Shown piece after piece: positions 1 through 12,718 of a DNA stretch of 64,000 bases; positions within the stretch are counted from its first letter, which is position 1, and the number at the start of each line of letters is the position of its first letter. Both the position numbers and the translations under genes were made by a program. This stretch comes from Crotalaria pallida. Lineage: Eukaryota; Streptophyta; Magnoliopsida; Fabales; Fabaceae. The notes under the pieces are model-generated. The model searched no databases. It saw only the letters and a program-made list of their open reading frames with translations, and had not been told where the DNA came from. The DNA lies in the NCBI GenBank assembly GCA_037953625.1, contig CM075650.1:123983706-124047705 (forward strand), in the 5' to 3' direction.

Positions 1-3000
1 ATGTTTGGCCGTGAGGCCTATTTGGCTTCTTTGGATAAAAACAACAATTTATATGAGTAATTGAGATTGGTTAGAATGAGTAAAGATTTGATGTATTATT
101 GATTTTACTTGGTCTTATTTTCTGGACCGTGTATATATATATATATATATATATGTATGTACGCATTGTAATTACTTAATATAGATGTGATAATTGTTCA
201 AGGATATGTGTATGATTGATAGTAGTTTATTTCTTGAAAAAGGTATGAATATGTGTTGTGTGATTTTTGAATATAGGCATTTAACCATGAAATGAAACTA
301 GAATGATGTTGAACAAAGCAATAGATTTTAATTTGTCCTGAGTATAGGCCGTGAGGTATAAGTGAATTTTGAGAAAAAGTTGCAAATGGTTATAGTATTT
401 TTGTTTGGTAATTTTAAGAGTAAGTGGGTAATTTTTATGTGGTAAAATAGAATTAATAAAATCTTGTGTTTGTAAAATTATATAACTAAAGTATATATGT
501 TTGAAAATTGAAAGAGTACTTTTCTTATGTATATATATATATGGCCGAATTAATTGAAGAGAGAAAAATAAGGTTTGATGATTTTTTTCTATTTGATTTA
601 GATGATTGTTTGTTGTGAATGAATGATTATTAGTATGTATATAGAATGAATTATGTATTTTTATAAAATTATTTTTAATTCTGGAATATAGTATTTTAAT
701 AAGGCATAAGACCCCAAATAATTATTTTGATATGTGTGGGTAATGCTTAAGTTGTGTATTTGAAAGTATAGTAATAAAGTATCAATTAAAGATATGTATT
801 TTTGCAAAATAAAGTGATTTTTATAAGGTAAATAGATGCTGTCCAGAATTTAGAAATAATGGAAAAATAGTATTTTATTAAATATAGTAGTGTTTTAGAA
901 CCTTTGGTATGTGTAGGATTGTATATGAATGTTTGGGTTGGTTTGTTGCAATTTCTTGAAATAATGCAACTAGATGTAGTGGTTGTACAGCAAGTAAAAT
1001 TATTTTATTTAGCTTAAATTTAATCATTTTATTATAATAGAATTTGTAAAGAGATTTTAGGAAAAAGCGGCACGTGTTTTTGATTAACCGTTTGGGAGAA
1101 AATGAATTTTAAAGAATACTTACGTATGCTGTCCAAAAATCTAAAATGTGTGGCATCAATGATAGAAATTGTTTTTAAATGAATTAATATGTAAATTTCA
1201 TGCTAAGATTTTAGTATAAGTGTTTAGAAGTAAAAATGAATTATAAAACTAATTCTAGGAGAGTATAAGTGATGTGTATGTATGTTTAAATAAATTATTG
1301 TTTGTACTTGCGTGGGTATGTGAATGGTAGTTATGGTGTGACTTTGGGAAGTAATCCTTAAATTGATTTTTTGTGGTTTAAAGGTTTTTGTTTTAAAAAG
1401 GGTTTTGACTTTTGTATTCTTGAAAAAGAATTAATTGATTTTAAGTATTGAATGTTTTGAATACAAGTCTTTTTGGGATTCAAAAATGGTTTGAGAAGTT
1501 GTATTTGTTAAAGGTTATGTATTTCAATGCGTTTGTTGTTTTAAGATTGGTATGGTTGGTTATTAAGTTATTTTTGTAAATGTTATTTTGGTAAAGGCTC
1601 TCGTGCGGATTCGAGTAACGTGACTTCAACTCAAGAAGACACTAGTTGTGTAGCTTCAACTCAAGGTGTGAGAGAAGCCTTCTTAAGACATAGTGGCATG
1701 TAGGGTAATATTAGGACGTTCCGTATCATCTCAAAGGTCGGAACTAGGAATCTATCGGTTTAGTAGTAAAACGGCAATTGAGTGTGTGTTCCGCCGTTTA
1801 TACGAAAAGCACGATTCCTCGATATTAATGATATGTTTGTTGATAATGGTTATACCATGTTGCATATTCTGAAATTGTATAGGGAGATAAATTATATGAT
1901 GAGATATCAAGTAAATTTTGGAATTATATTCTTAGGATAATGGTTTATCCTAAGGAAGGTTAATTGATGTTTTTGAACGGTTGTTCCTATGAAAAAGACT
2001 TGGTATATTTGGAAGTATTATTATGAAAAGAAAATATGAGAATGATTAATGAACCTTGTGGAAATTCAAAAACGATACTAGTGTTGGTGCAAACGGCACG
2101 ATAACTTTGTAAATATCCCCTTTAAGTGACTGGCCACGTGGATGACTGTGTCGTGGTCTATGTTTTGTGGAATCCACTGTACTGTAGAAGGGTGTTTGAT
2201 GTTTCCCTTAGAGGTCGAGGCCCATTAGAAGCGAGGCTTAGAATGGGTCGACCAAAACTAGGATTAATGACAGACTTAAAAGACTTAAAAGACTTAGGAA
2301 CCCCTCTCCTAAACCTACGCGTTGAGAGTGAAGTAGTGGAGAGGAAAGGTACTGAATACTTGGAGGCCGGTGTACTTTCAAGTGGTTATTGCGATAGGGG
2401 AAGGCAAGGACGGTGAACGTCAAGAAGTCTCGAGTGCTTCTCTTGGCGGGACAAGACTACAAGGACTTGTCTTTCGGTTGTAGGCAATGTCGTAGCAAGG
2501 AACTGCACGATCAACTAGAGATAGCGCTGTCGTCCCCTTGAGCAAATCTTAGATGGTGAGAGGGAACCCGAATGGGGCTAGATGTCGCTGTATTTTTGAA
2601 ACTGAATTGATGAAATGATTTTACTTCGGTTGTTGGATACTTGTTGGTGCGTACCCTTCGACATCGATGTCAGCATGGTTAGGGTTCCTGTGCGTCCCAT
2701 CTGCTTTCCGAACTAGGATGTGGTTGGAATGATGGAGGAGATGTAACGTGTGTGCTACCAAACCCTTGAGCCTCGGTGGTGGTACCCCCTCTTGAATTTC
2801 CGGTGGTTATGACAGTGAAACTTAGAGCCTAAAGATAATTAAATATAATGGATATGGTTTCATGAAGATTATCCTTTTGGTGGAAAGGACTCTATGGTAA
2901 TTAGCTGAAGTTGTTTGTAAGGGATTGGTAATAATAATGTATATATTGTTTTATGATATGCTTGTGTGGTCTTAATATTCCCCTATGGTAAGCCCGCGCC

Positions 3001-3629
3001 GTCGACGATCATATCGTTCGGAAGTGCTTACTCTCTCTATTTCCCTTTCCTGTGGACATTGGGGAACAATGTTCACAGATGGCAGATCATGTAATATATC
3101 GAGTAGTGGTTGCTCAAGTCAGAAGAGGATCGCGAAACGACGCACGTACGAGGAGGAAGCAGAAGCAGCAATCAAGGAATCTTCCAGACAATTGTGGTGG
3201 AGGAATGATGAAGACTAGTAGTCTAGGATAGTCTTGTTTTGTATTCCATCTTTGGATGGGTAGAACATGACTACTCTATCCGAATGTAACCCCAGTTGTA
3301 ACATGGATTATTTAAATGAAATAAAAGAAGTTCTTTTTGGTTATGTATCAAGTTCATTAAATAATTAAATGTTTTTCCGCAAGTTAACCATCGAATAATT
3401 TTGGCATCACGAAAAGGAGCTTTCTGGAAAAGTGTTAGTGACATCTCTTTTTGGAAAGGAATTTTATGTTGCGAATTTATGAACCAAATATTTTGAAAAC
3501 CAAATGAATCAAATTGTTTTATGAAAAACTTTTTGTAAAAGAATTAAAATGAACTGACTTTGGTAAGGTTTATAAAAAAAATGGCGCAAATTTTTAGTGA
3601 AAATTCTAAGTCCAAATTGGGGTGTTACA
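1..3629 (+). mobile_element. 3' part of a Tekay/Del-like gypsy LTR, start outside the window
   Basis: The stretch ends in GGGGTGTTACA at 3619-3629, the typical 3' terminus of plant gypsy LTRs that start TGTAACA. The last 400 bp have the composition seen before other such ends here (compare 58,380-58,423). No primer binding site follows, so this is a solo LTR or the 3' LTR of an element lying to the left. No convincing coding region is present; the short open frames near 2.1-2.4 kb and 3.0-3.2 kb match no family I know and lie in LTR sequence. A short (TA)n run is at about 131-153. The left limit is unknown. Confidence 0.6.
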
Positions 3630-3684
3630 TTTAGTACGATCTTTGATATGTAGAAAACACCTTTGAGAATCTATTCATACACAA

Positions 3685-3912
3685 TGACGATTTTTTGATA
3701 TTCAATATACCCTTTCGCGTAAGTTGGGTGATTAAATTGGCAGCATATTTTTTTCCAAAGTATTCATCCACGCGAGCAGGCTGATTAATCCTTTCAGATA
3801 CTAGCGGACCTTTCGAGTCGATTTTTTCAGTAAGGTCTCTTATATTCGCGAGACAGAGATCGAATCTCTGACAACTTGCTTAAGTAGTAAAAGCTCGAAC
3901 CACTAATAATGT
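3685..3912 (-). mobile_element. SINE-like tRNA-derived sequence (candidate)
   Basis: Read on the minus strand from about 3912, the sequence holds an A-box-like TAGTGGTTCGAGC followed some 40 bp later by a B-box-like AGATTCGATCTC. This is the order and spacing of a pol III promoter in plant tRNA-derived SINEs. A short A-run lies near 3690 at the 3' side. I found no clear target duplication, so the limits are approximate. The rest of 3630-3959 shows nothing else. Confidence 0.4.
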
Positions 3913-3949
3913 ATTCTAGGAATGAGGAGAGGAAGAAATAGAAAAATAA

Positions 3950-4296
3950 AATTATTATAGGCTAAACTATGTATTTGGTTTCTTACCTCATTTTTCAACT
4001 TCAAATTTGTAGTATCATATTGGTTCCTCACGTTTCTTTTCACTGTCAATTTGGTCCCTGAATCACTATTCATGCTTTGTGGACCAATAGATACGCACAC
4101 GTGTCATTTCTCTCTCCAACATGGCAAATGTGGACCAATAAGATATTGACACGTAGGATGAACAGTGATTTAGGGACCAATTTGATAGCAAAAAGAAACC
4201 TGAGGGACCAATATGATATCAAATAAACGTAAGAGACCAATTTAAAATTGAAAAATAAGGTAAGAGACCTAATACGTAATTTAGCCAATTATTATA
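3950..4296. mobile_element. MULE-type MITE with 10-bp target duplication
   Basis: The element at 3960-4286 (327 bp) starts GGCTAAACTATGTATT and ends in the inverted complement with a few mismatches (GGCTAAATTACGTATT on the minus strand). Most of its length folds back on itself. AATTATTATA flanks it at 3950-3959 and 4287-4296. The 10-bp duplication fits Mutator-like elements. It has no coding capacity and would have been moved by a transposase supplied elsewhere. Confidence 0.75.
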
Positions 4297-6185
4297 TTAT
4301 ATTGTTTGTGAGGTTTTTTTCTTGACTAAAAATGATACCCGCTGTATGTTTTATAATACAAAGTATGCATCCAATCCTTATTAAAATTCATCTTTCAGAA
4401 GATTTTCATGGTTCTAATTATAAGTTATTATATATTTTTTATATATCATTTATTGATTTTTTTTTGCCTTATTAAATGCTTTGATCATCTATGTTTTTTT
4501 TTTGTCTATTAAAAAGTGTGAATTTTCCAAGAAAAATTGTATTGAGATGGTAAAATTGTAATGTTATAATATACTAGCTCTTACTTCGTGCAATGCACGG
4601 GTTGTTGATATTAAATTTTATTATATTAAATATTTTAAATTAAAGACTATTATTATTTTCATTATAAAGTAAAGATTATTATTAAACAATAACAAAAATA
4701 ATTATAAAAAATGATTATTCAATATACTTTATTATGATAAATCAAAAATTATTATTATTTTTTTTTGTTCGATGATATTATGAGAATATTTAGTGATAAA
4801 TCATAATATCCCTTGTTTCATTGGACATGAATTCATTGGAAGATAATGATGGTTCGTTTTTTAATATTATATTTATTTATGTATAGATCTATATTAAGTT
4901 AATGTATTCCTTATTTAGTTGATCGATATTTAGCATGTTTTATTAATTAGAGTGAAATCAAAGTTAAACTTTTTTATTTTTATTTTGTGCAACGCACGGA
5001 TTATTAATATTTAAATATTTTAAAGTTTAATTTTGTACTTCCTTATATAAATAAAAAATAACATTTTTTATCTGAGATTTTCCTTATTTATTCAATGGAT
5101 AAATTAACATTTTTTTACATAATTATTACCTTATGATGAATCAAAAGTAAATCAGAATTAGATCTTCCTTATTTATTTAATAGATAAATTAATATTTTTA
5201 TATGATTATCAAATTTATTATGATAATTAAAAACAAATAGAATTAAATATTTTGATCTTTTTTGTTTAATGGTATTAATAGAAAATTTAAGGATAAATTG
5301 GAATATCCACTGTTTCATAGAACATGAAGACGACATTAAAATTATTATTTTTTACTATCTTGGTTAACACATTGCATTTTATTATGAATATAATGTTGGC
5401 TCTTTATATATATATATATTTAATATTATATTTGTCTATGTATAAATGAGTATTAAATTAATGTATTCCTTATTTAGTTGATCGACGAATTAACACGTTT
5501 TATCATGATATTATTATTAATTATTAGAGTGAAATGAAAATCAAAATTTTTTTATATTTTTTTTGTTTGATGTTATTATGAGTAGATTTAAAGATAAATT
5601 AAAATACTTTTTATTGCATAAGACATGATAATTTAGCATATTTTAAATATAATTATCACATCTAATATGAAAAATTATATATAATTAAACCAAAATTATA
5701 CATTAATTCTTATCATAATTTTTTATTGGATAATATTATAAGATATTTCTTATATTTATTTGATGGATAAATTAATATTTTTTTACCATTATTATTTTTT
5801 TAATATAATTATCACATTTATTATTATTATTCATATTTAAATATTTTGATCTTTTTCATCATTTATCTTATCTCATGACAAAAATGAAAAAAAATCATAA
5901 ATAAATCGAAAAACATTGTTTCTTCAAACAGGCAAAAGACTCACCAAAATTATTTCTCACCGGAATACGATCAGGGTATTTCTTCCTAATCCTAGGAGCC
6001 TTAGCCCTTCTCTTCTTTGAAAAGAGAAAAGGATCAATTATTTGCATATTCTTTCAACAAAGAATAATCAAAGTAAGTATGTATAACAACTTACCAAAAT
6101 TTCCAAAAAAAAAACCAACTTACCAAGGTCATGCTCTTGTTTGAAGTAACTCATTGCTGTCATTCTTCCTAAAATTAGCATTAAG

Positions 6186-6380
6186 CAAAAGTCAATTAAA
6201 AGTATTACAAAATATGCATCATCTAATAAGTAATTCATCAAACACTCAAAAATCAAAATTAAGAGCTCTAAGTAGAGGAATAAACAAAAGTCAATTAAAA
6301 GTATAAAAAAATATGCATCATCTAATAAGTAATTCATCAAACACTCAAAAATCAAAATTAAGAGCTTTAAGTAGAGGAAT
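6186..6380. repeat. Two-copy tandem duplication, 99-bp unit
   Basis: A unit starting CAAAAGTCAATTAAAAGTAT at 6186 is repeated from 6285 with few differences, both copies running through a TAAGAGCTNTAAGTAGAGGAAT motif. The short reading frames over it are by-products of the duplication. Confidence 0.85.
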
Positions 6381-6504
6381 GATGGAAAAAATAAAAATAA
6401 GAGAGAGAATTTGGAGAAGAGAATTCTTAGAATTAGATAGAACTTTAAAAATTGAATGGGAGAGCCTATTATATATATATATATATATATTTATATATAG
6501 TGAT

Positions 6505-6900
6505 TTTTTTAATATTTTTTAAATATTTTTGTTGAGGATAATGATTTGTTCAACAAATTGAGGATAATGATTTCACATACAGGTAATGATTATATAAATT
6601 TAAATAATTAATTTAATTTCAAATTGTAATTTTGGTTAATGATTACTATTATAAATTTTTTAATATTTTTGTTGAGGATAATGATTACTTTTTTTTTTAA
6701 CAAATCAAGGATAATGATTTCACGTACAGATAATGATTAAATAAATTTGTGATTTTTTAATATTTTTTTAAATACTTTTGTTGAGGACAATGATTACTTT
6801 TTTTTCCAACAAATATTTGAGGATAATAATTTTACATACATATAATGATTAAATAAATTTATATAATTTATTTAATTTTAAATTGTAATTTTGATTAGAG
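6505..6900. repeat. Three imperfect tandem copies with TTGAGGATAATGAT core
   Basis: Three diverged copies of roughly 100-150 bp begin near 6505, 6650 and 6751. Each holds TTTTTAATATTTTT, GTTGAGGAtAATGATT, an ACAAAT stretch and a second AGGATAATGATTT. No coding potential is visible. Confidence 0.65.
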
Positions 6901-7630
6901 ATAATAATTATCTACTTACAAACTCTTCGATGCGAGGAAAGTTCCACGGAACAAACGTGGTGTCTCGAAAATTTCTCCGGCAAATGTGGTGCCTCGAAAA
7001 GGGATACTTTTATATATAGATAGTAGATTTTAATAGAATTCATAAAACCACTTTACTTGATATGTATAATTCGGTTAAATATGCCCCGTAAGAAGGACCC
7101 AAAGTATTTCATATAGAGTGACGAGTCCAACGTTATAACTGCCGTCTTGTGTGTTACATGTTCATTTTATTTAATTTCTTAATTCAATTTTACTTTCATC
7201 TTCATCTTCTGCTGCACGTAATATTATTCTATGAACTTTTGTGTTATATTACAATTGTGCAACGTGAACAACGTTATAGGACGGCATATACGCACACAAG
7301 CTAATTATTAATGCTTTTCACGAGCAAGCAAGCTTGTATTGACCAAGATCTTAGATAGCGTCCAATTGTTAATTCAGATGAAATTTCTCCTCTAGAACTC
7401 AATTCAGATGAAATTTCTTTGCTTATGGTCGGAGGAAAACTCGTTTTAAGTTTATCTCCCTATGATAAGACAATCTTTTCAACCAGAATTTTTCTCATAA
7501 TAAGTTATCTTTAACTAACTAAAAAATTTCTAACAAACAACAAGCTCTCATAGATGAATATTTTCAAATGGTGCATATCATCATGCTTAAATTTTTAAAA
7601 TTTTAAAAAATATTAAAAAGAGATTAACAT

Positions 7631-7991
7631 ATATGTGTTGGAACAATAACAAAAGAAATTAAATAATCACAACAATATAATTAAAAAAAAATATAAAATA
7701 TTTATCGTATCAAAATTTGATTGAGGCGTGCATAAGTGCACTAAACTTAAAAATATTTGTTGTCACAAGTGAATCACTTGGTGTGAAAAGTATCATAAGG
7801 CTAATACCCTCCAGTATACAACAATCACTTCTCATCAACTCTACACTTGAACACATGAGATCCCATAAAGCAACTTTTTGAATTGCTCTTTGGAATAAAT
7901 GAGAAACAAAAATTAAAATTAAAGTGTTTTTGATTGAATATAAAAATATCAATTCAAAATTTAGACTAATTGTATACAACCACCCATGGTG

Positions 7992-8044
<53 letters not shown>

Positions 8045-8418
8045 AGTATATATATGAAGTATATATCTTGGAATGGTTGTTACTTGTTAATATGTACCAA
8101 CATGCATATTATATTAAAGCATAATATTACTGCATTATAAAAAAGAAACATAAATGAGATGCACGTATTAATAACTTCGTATTTGATTCCTTGTAGAAAC
8201 ATTTTGGTGAGATAGACAGCCTCAAGGATCCCATTAATAGTGGTTGATCCTTGAGAACACCTTAGCGCTGAGTGAGTCATGACTAAAATAGAAACAGAAA
8301 AACGAACGAAAAATATTAAATGGCCCCATTTATTAAATTTACACCATCAAATAATTAAAACAAAATTATAAAATATTTATTTAAAATAAATATTTAATAA
8401 AATTATTCCAACAATATG
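7631..8418 (-). mobile_element. Solo LTR, probably Ty1/copia, TSD ATATG
   Basis: The LTR at 7636-8413 (778 bp) begins TGTTGGAACAAT and ends ATTATTCCAACA. ATATG occurs immediately outside both ends (7631-7635 and 8414-8418), the 5-bp duplication expected of LTR-element integration. No internal region remains, so it arose by LTR-LTR recombination. On the minus strand the end reads TTGTTATTGTTCCAACA, typical of a copia LTR 3' end, so minus orientation is preferred but not certain. Confidence 0.75.
7991..8042. repeat. Compound (CT)n(AT)n microsatellite inside the solo LTR
   Basis: A CT run followed directly by an AT run of about 30 bp. The frames covering it are low-complexity and not genes. Confidence 0.95.
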
Positions 8419-8876
8419 TATATTATGTTGCTGCCTCATACGTTTCCATAATTTTAGCAACTGTATCAATTTACTCCCTCTCTCTTTTAATTTAATATCC
8501 TTTCAAGAGCATTTCAAAAAAAAAAAAAAAAAATCCTTTCAAGAGAATTCATCTTAACAAACAAAATTAGTTAGTATTTTTAGTGATTTTGAAAATATAA
8601 AAATTTAATATGTTTTTCTCAAGATGATCTTTATAATTATTATTAAAATTCTAAAAAATATTAAATAAATAAAGATATTTATGAAAAAATATAATTAAAT
8701 GTCACTAATATTTGTAATCGAATCTTATAATTAAGATAAAAACAAAATTTCACACCAAAGTCTTACATTAAAGGACAGAAGAAAAAAGTCAGAAGAAGTA
8801 ATTAATTTGGTTTTTAATAAAATTTCATTCTCTTTCTTTTCTCTCTTTCTCCGTGTTTTTTGCTCTTCCTCTGCTT
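8419..8876. other. Non-coding spacer with a Stowaway-like end
   Basis: Nothing coding is visible. TACTCCCTCTCTCTTTTAAT near 8470 resembles the left terminus of a Stowaway MITE (TA + CTCCCTC), but no inverted partner is present. A run of A at about 8517-8533 interrupts an imperfect duplication of CCTTTCAAGAG. Confidence 0.4.
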
Positions 8877-8889
8877 ACAATGGAAATTA

Positions 8890-10429
8890 TTTGGTGGGGA
8901 ATGGTGATGCTGAGATCAGTCTTTTCCAGTATGCTGATGATGCAGTTATTGTGGGTGATGGCTCTAATGCAAATATAGTGTCTGTGAAATGTATTTTGAG
9001 AATGTTTGAGCTCTGTTTTGGCCTAAAGGTTAATTTCAATAAGAGTCACTTATTGGTAGTGAATGTAGATTCTCAAAGGGTGTCTCTGATCTAATGGCTA
9101 ATTTTTTGAACTGCAAAGTTGGTCAATGGCCATTAAATTTTCTTGGTATTCCTATTGGTGGCAATCATAGGAGGTTTGTTTTTTGGAAGCGCTTAATTGA
9201 TTTGATGAAGGCACAGTTGTCTTCTTGGAGTTGTAGATATTTGTCCTTTGGTGGGAGGGTGGTATTGCTGAACTCTGTTCTGAATGCGTTGCTTATCTAC
9301 CTTCTTTCTTTCTACAAGGCTTCAAAATGCATGGTAAATGATTTAATAAAAATTCAACATAAATTCCTTTGGGGTGGGTGTGGGGATAAAAGAAAAATTT
9401 CTTGGGTTAATTGGAAAACAGTACGTAAGGAGAGGTCTAAAGGAGGGTTAGGTGTTAAACACTTAGGCTCTTTTAATTTGGCTCTTTTAGGGAAATGACG
9501 TTGGCGTATGTTGGTAGAAAGAGATAAGCTTTGGGTGAGGGTTTTTGTAGCTAAGTATGGGGAGGTTGTTTTGTCTCATAGGAGGGGTGTTGAAAATAAT
9601 TGGGATATGAGCTTCTCCTTATGGTGAAGGGATATTGTGAGTATTGAGGATGAGTTAGGTACGGAGCAGAGGTGGTTATCTGGGGGTCTGGTTAAGAAAG
9701 TGAGAGATGGTGGGGAAACTAGTTTTTGGAGGGATGTCTGGGTAGGTGAAGAATCTTTGAAGGATAAGTTCCCTAGGTTGTTTTCTCCGTGTGTGGATAA
9801 ATTTGTTCTTGTTAGTGATGTAGATAGGTGGGTTAATGGTGTTTGGGTGTGGGAGTTTACGTGGAGAAGGGAGTTGTTTGTATGGGAAATTGAGCTTTTT
9901 AATCAATTCTTCTATGTAGTTGGAAATTGTGTGTTTTGTATCAAGACAGGAAGGACTCGTGGTGGTGACATCCTGAACTTGGAGAAGTTTATTATGTTAG
10001 ATCTGCTTATAATGAGTTGTTCAACAAACAGGTTCTAGCTGCAGATTCTTATTATAATATTTTGTGGAAGGTGGCAGCTCCCTTGAAGTCAATCGCATTT
10101 GGATGGAGAGTGATTATTGACAGAGTTCCTTCAAAGGTGAACTTGGTTCGTCGAGGAATCCCATTAGTGGCAGATCAAATAAAATGCGTCCTTTGCAATG
10201 AGGCTGAAGAGACAATACGCCATCTATTCTTCGAATGTAGGTGCTAATATAAGGTCTGGCAGGAGATTTATAATTGGTTCGATTTCGTATCTGTCCTTCC
10301 TATCGATGCTTTTTTGCATTTTAAGCAGCATTTATATATGTTTCGTAATAGGCAGTTATAGTGCTATAATTGGCCATCGATCTGGTTGACTTGCATTTGG
10401 CTCATTTTTGGGAATGGAGGAATGATAAG
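8890..10429 (+). pseudogene. LINE (L1 clade) ORF2 remnant, part 1: RT C-terminus to zf-RVT
   Basis: Broken frames together encode the C-terminal half of a plant L1-type ORF2 protein, which copies LINE RNA at a nicked target. Visible features in order are: the RT catalytic YADD box (8930-8941); the thumb region with LNFLGIPIGGNHRR and the SFGGRVVLLNSVL motif (about 9130-9290); the FLWGG...KISWVNW motif (9370-9415); the WRDVWVG motif; and a zf-RVT domain (FGWRVIIDRVPSKVNLVRRG, then a C-x2-C...H-x3-F-x-C pattern, about 10,098-10,245). In-frame stops at 9092-9094, 9496-9498 and 9625-9627, plus frame changes, make it a pseudogene. The endonuclease and N-terminal RT are missing, so the copy is 5'-truncated, as is usual for LINEs. 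A 13-bp flank ACAATGGAAATTA (8877-8889) recurs with one mismatch after the A-run at 13,094-13,106, a likely target duplication. Confidence 0.85.
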
Positions 10430-10449
10430 TGTTGAATCAAAGGTTTTGA

Positions 10450-11480
10450 TGAAGACAAATGATCAAGCTCGGTTTGATGACGACAAATATATCTGTGCTC
10501 GGTTCTCGGCCAAGAGTTTTGATGAAGACAAATGAATCAGCTCGGTATGAATCAGCTCGGCATGAAGTCGGAGAAAGTTAGCTTTAGCTTTGGCGTACTC
10601 GGAAGTGATCAATCCGAGCTATCGCTCAAAGCAGACTCAGTCAGCCGACATCGAGCTCGGGAACGCTATCGCTCAAAGCAGACTCAGTCAGCCAACGTCA
10701 AGCTCGACACACTATTCGCTCAAAGAAGACTCAGTCAGCCGACGTTAAGCTCGGCAACACCTATCTCTCAAAGCAGACTCAGTCAGCCGAGAAGAAGCTC
10801 GGACTATCATCAAGCTCGGCTCAAGGATGCCAAATGCGGAACAGTCATCAAGCTCGGCTCAGAGCTCGAACAGATGCCAAATGCGAAATAGTCATCAAGC
10901 TCGGCTCAAGCTCGAACAGATGCCAAGAACAGATGCCAAGTGCAAAGTCATCAAGCTCGGCTTAAAGCTCGGTGACGATGTCAAGCTCGAACCTTCAACA
11001 CTGTTCATCAAGAAGAGTAATCACTCAAGTCCCCAAGCTCGGTGACGTTGTCAAGCTCGGACTTTCGTCAAGCTCGGCAACATTGCTCATCAAGAAGATT
11101 AATTACTCAAGTCACCAAGCTTGGTGAAGTTGTCAAGCTCGGACTTTCGTTAAGCTCGGCAACACTATTCACCTCAAAGCAGCTCATCTTAAGTTCAAAC
11201 AAGTTCAGAAAGATGTCAAGCTCGAACTAGTTGACAAGCTCGGCATCACATCAGAACAGCTCAGCTCAGAGAAGAACTTTCACTCAAGTTCCCAAGCTCG
11301 GATTGAAGAAGTCGGCCTAAAGATTAGCTCAGTCAGCTCAGTGAAGAATAATCACTCAAGTTCCCAAGCTCGGTTTGAGGAAGTTAGCTCGGTCAGCACA
11401 ATGAAGAATAATCACTCAAGTTGCCAAGCTCGGAGAGATGTCAAGCTCAAACTCGTTGTCAAGCTCGGCATCACTATTTA
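10450..11480 (+). repeat. AGCTCGG/AAGCTCGG short-word array in the copia LTR
   Basis: The word AAGCTCGG or a close variant occurs dozens of times over a kilobase of U3, often preceded by GTC or ATC and joined to recurring phrases such as CAAAGCAGACTCAGTCAGCC (four times between about 10,670 and 10,790) and AATCACTCAAGT. Spacings are irregular (17-18 bp in the densest part, longer elsewhere). Some copies form the palindrome CGAGCTCG. The reading frames across it are translated repeats. Confidence 0.9.
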
Positions 11481-11773
11481 TCTTCTTCATCCTTCAGCAG
11501 CTCACTGCATGCACCTCTTCGTCTCTGACATTATAGTACTGTGCATAGCTGGCAACCTTGTCCTTATCTCTCAGTACCCATCTGTCACAATCCTAAAGAT
11601 TTCAAAATTGAAAATCAAATCAGCAGTGCAAGAGAGACAAATTTAGAACGTTACAAAGAAGTGGAACCAGGACAAACACATCTCTGAACAGTGCAGAAAT
11701 TGTCCAGTATATCCGTTGCAAAGGACATACGTATTTTCCACTCTCTCTCCTACCTCATGCATGCTGGGTTCAT

Positions 11774-11780
11774 TATAAAA
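11774..11780 (+). promoter_or_regulatory. Copia LTR TATA box
   Basis: TATAAAA with GGA following, 1.34 kb from the LTR start and downstream of the AGCTCGG array, so the array would lie in U3. The assignment is by consensus only. Confidence 0.6.
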
Positions 11781-12530
11781 GGATGGGTTTTTCTTCTTCA
11801 GATAATCAGAACAAGCAAGAGAGAGAAAGAGAAAAACAAGAGCAAAATTTTCAAATCCTTTTCTGATACACAGTGAAGCAAAAGGCAGAAAAGAGAACGT
11901 TAAGAGTTTGAGTGCAAAACTGTTATACTCAGAAACCAAGTCTCAAACTGTTCTCTACATACACAAATCCTTTCTCAAACACTTAACCGAAAACTCATTT
12001 GCTCATTAAACCTTTAGAATCATACACACTTGAGTTTCGGGTTGGAGCCATCTCATCCATTCAAACTGCTCTTCAAAGTCTTGAGGTGTTCTCAAGCAGT
12101 GAAAGTCTTGGAAGGTTTCCAAGCTCGTTCAAGAGGTTCTTGACGATTGAAGTCTTAGGAGGTTCCTGAGCAAAAATGCAATGAGGTTCTTTGGTGCAAA
12201 TCCTTGAAGATTTCAAGGTGTCTTGAAGGTTTCAAGACTTGTTAAATTAGGTAGAAGCCAAGCGTTTGGTACTCTCTTGGTGGGCTAATTGACCCCTTGT
12301 AATTTCTATCAATTTAATTTTATTAAAGGCTCCTTAAAGGTTTTAAGGGGGACTGGACGTAGCTCACCGTGTTGGTGGGTGAACCAGTATAAATCTCGGT
12401 GTCTCATTTCTCTTTACCGCTTTCAGTTTATATTCCGAGCATTTAGTCGGCTTAGTTTAACTTATATTTTGTGCTCGGATAGTGCTAGCAAATTTCCGTT
12501 GCAAACCTGATCTTTGAGTGGGGCAGCTCG

Positions 12531-12565
12531 GATAATCGATGGTCGGTCTAGATAATCGATTATCG
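12531..12565. repeat. Paired ATCGAT palindromes, 20-bp pitch
   Basis: GATAATCGAT starts at 12,531 and again at 12,551; the second extends to the perfect dyad GATAATCGATTATC. Here the pair lies near the LTR 3' end, downstream of the TATA box, unlike the other arrays in the window. Confidence 0.9.
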
Positions 12566-12718
12566 GATACTACTCGGCCCAAAGTCAGCATTTTCATTTT
12601 AACAGCTAGCTTTATCTGACCTATTTCAATCACATCGCTAAAAATTGATATTATTGTTTCCAACTACTATTCACCCCCCCTCTAGTAGATTGTTAGGCCG
12701 CTTGCAGGATTTCCAACA

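Larger units (their letters stand above)
4297..7630. other. AT-rich non-coding stretch, possible degenerate element
   Basis: The stretch is very AT-rich with no supported gene. CGTGCAATGCACG near 4591 and GTGCAACGCAC near 4987 are GC-rich palindromes in an AT-rich field, and a GATACTTTTATATATAGATAG motif is near 7001-7021. Together these resemble the ends of a degraded DNA transposon, but I could not define termini or a duplication. The tandem duplications inside are listed separately. 7030-7630 shows nothing. Confidence 0.35.
10430..12718 (+). mobile_element. Ty1/copia solo LTR inserted in the LINE, TSD ATAAG
   Basis: The 2289-bp LTR starts TGTTGAATCAAAGG and ends GATTTCCAACA. ATAAG flanks it at 10,425-10,429 and 12,719-12,723. 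Removing it with one copy of the duplication rejoins the LINE frame (...FWEWRNDK | VFCSNESWI...), which proves the insertion. TATAAAA at 11,774-11,780 is the likely promoter, followed by a CTT-rich leader. The end motif with a C-run (about 12,671-12,682) is typical of long plant copia LTRs. The first kilobase holds the AGCTCGG array. No internal copia sequence remains. Confidence 0.9.

Noticed and set aside
10532..11646. Chain of open frames rich in Ser, Gln and Lys
   Set aside because: They are translations of the AGCTCGG array in a solo LTR, with repetitive composition and no family match.
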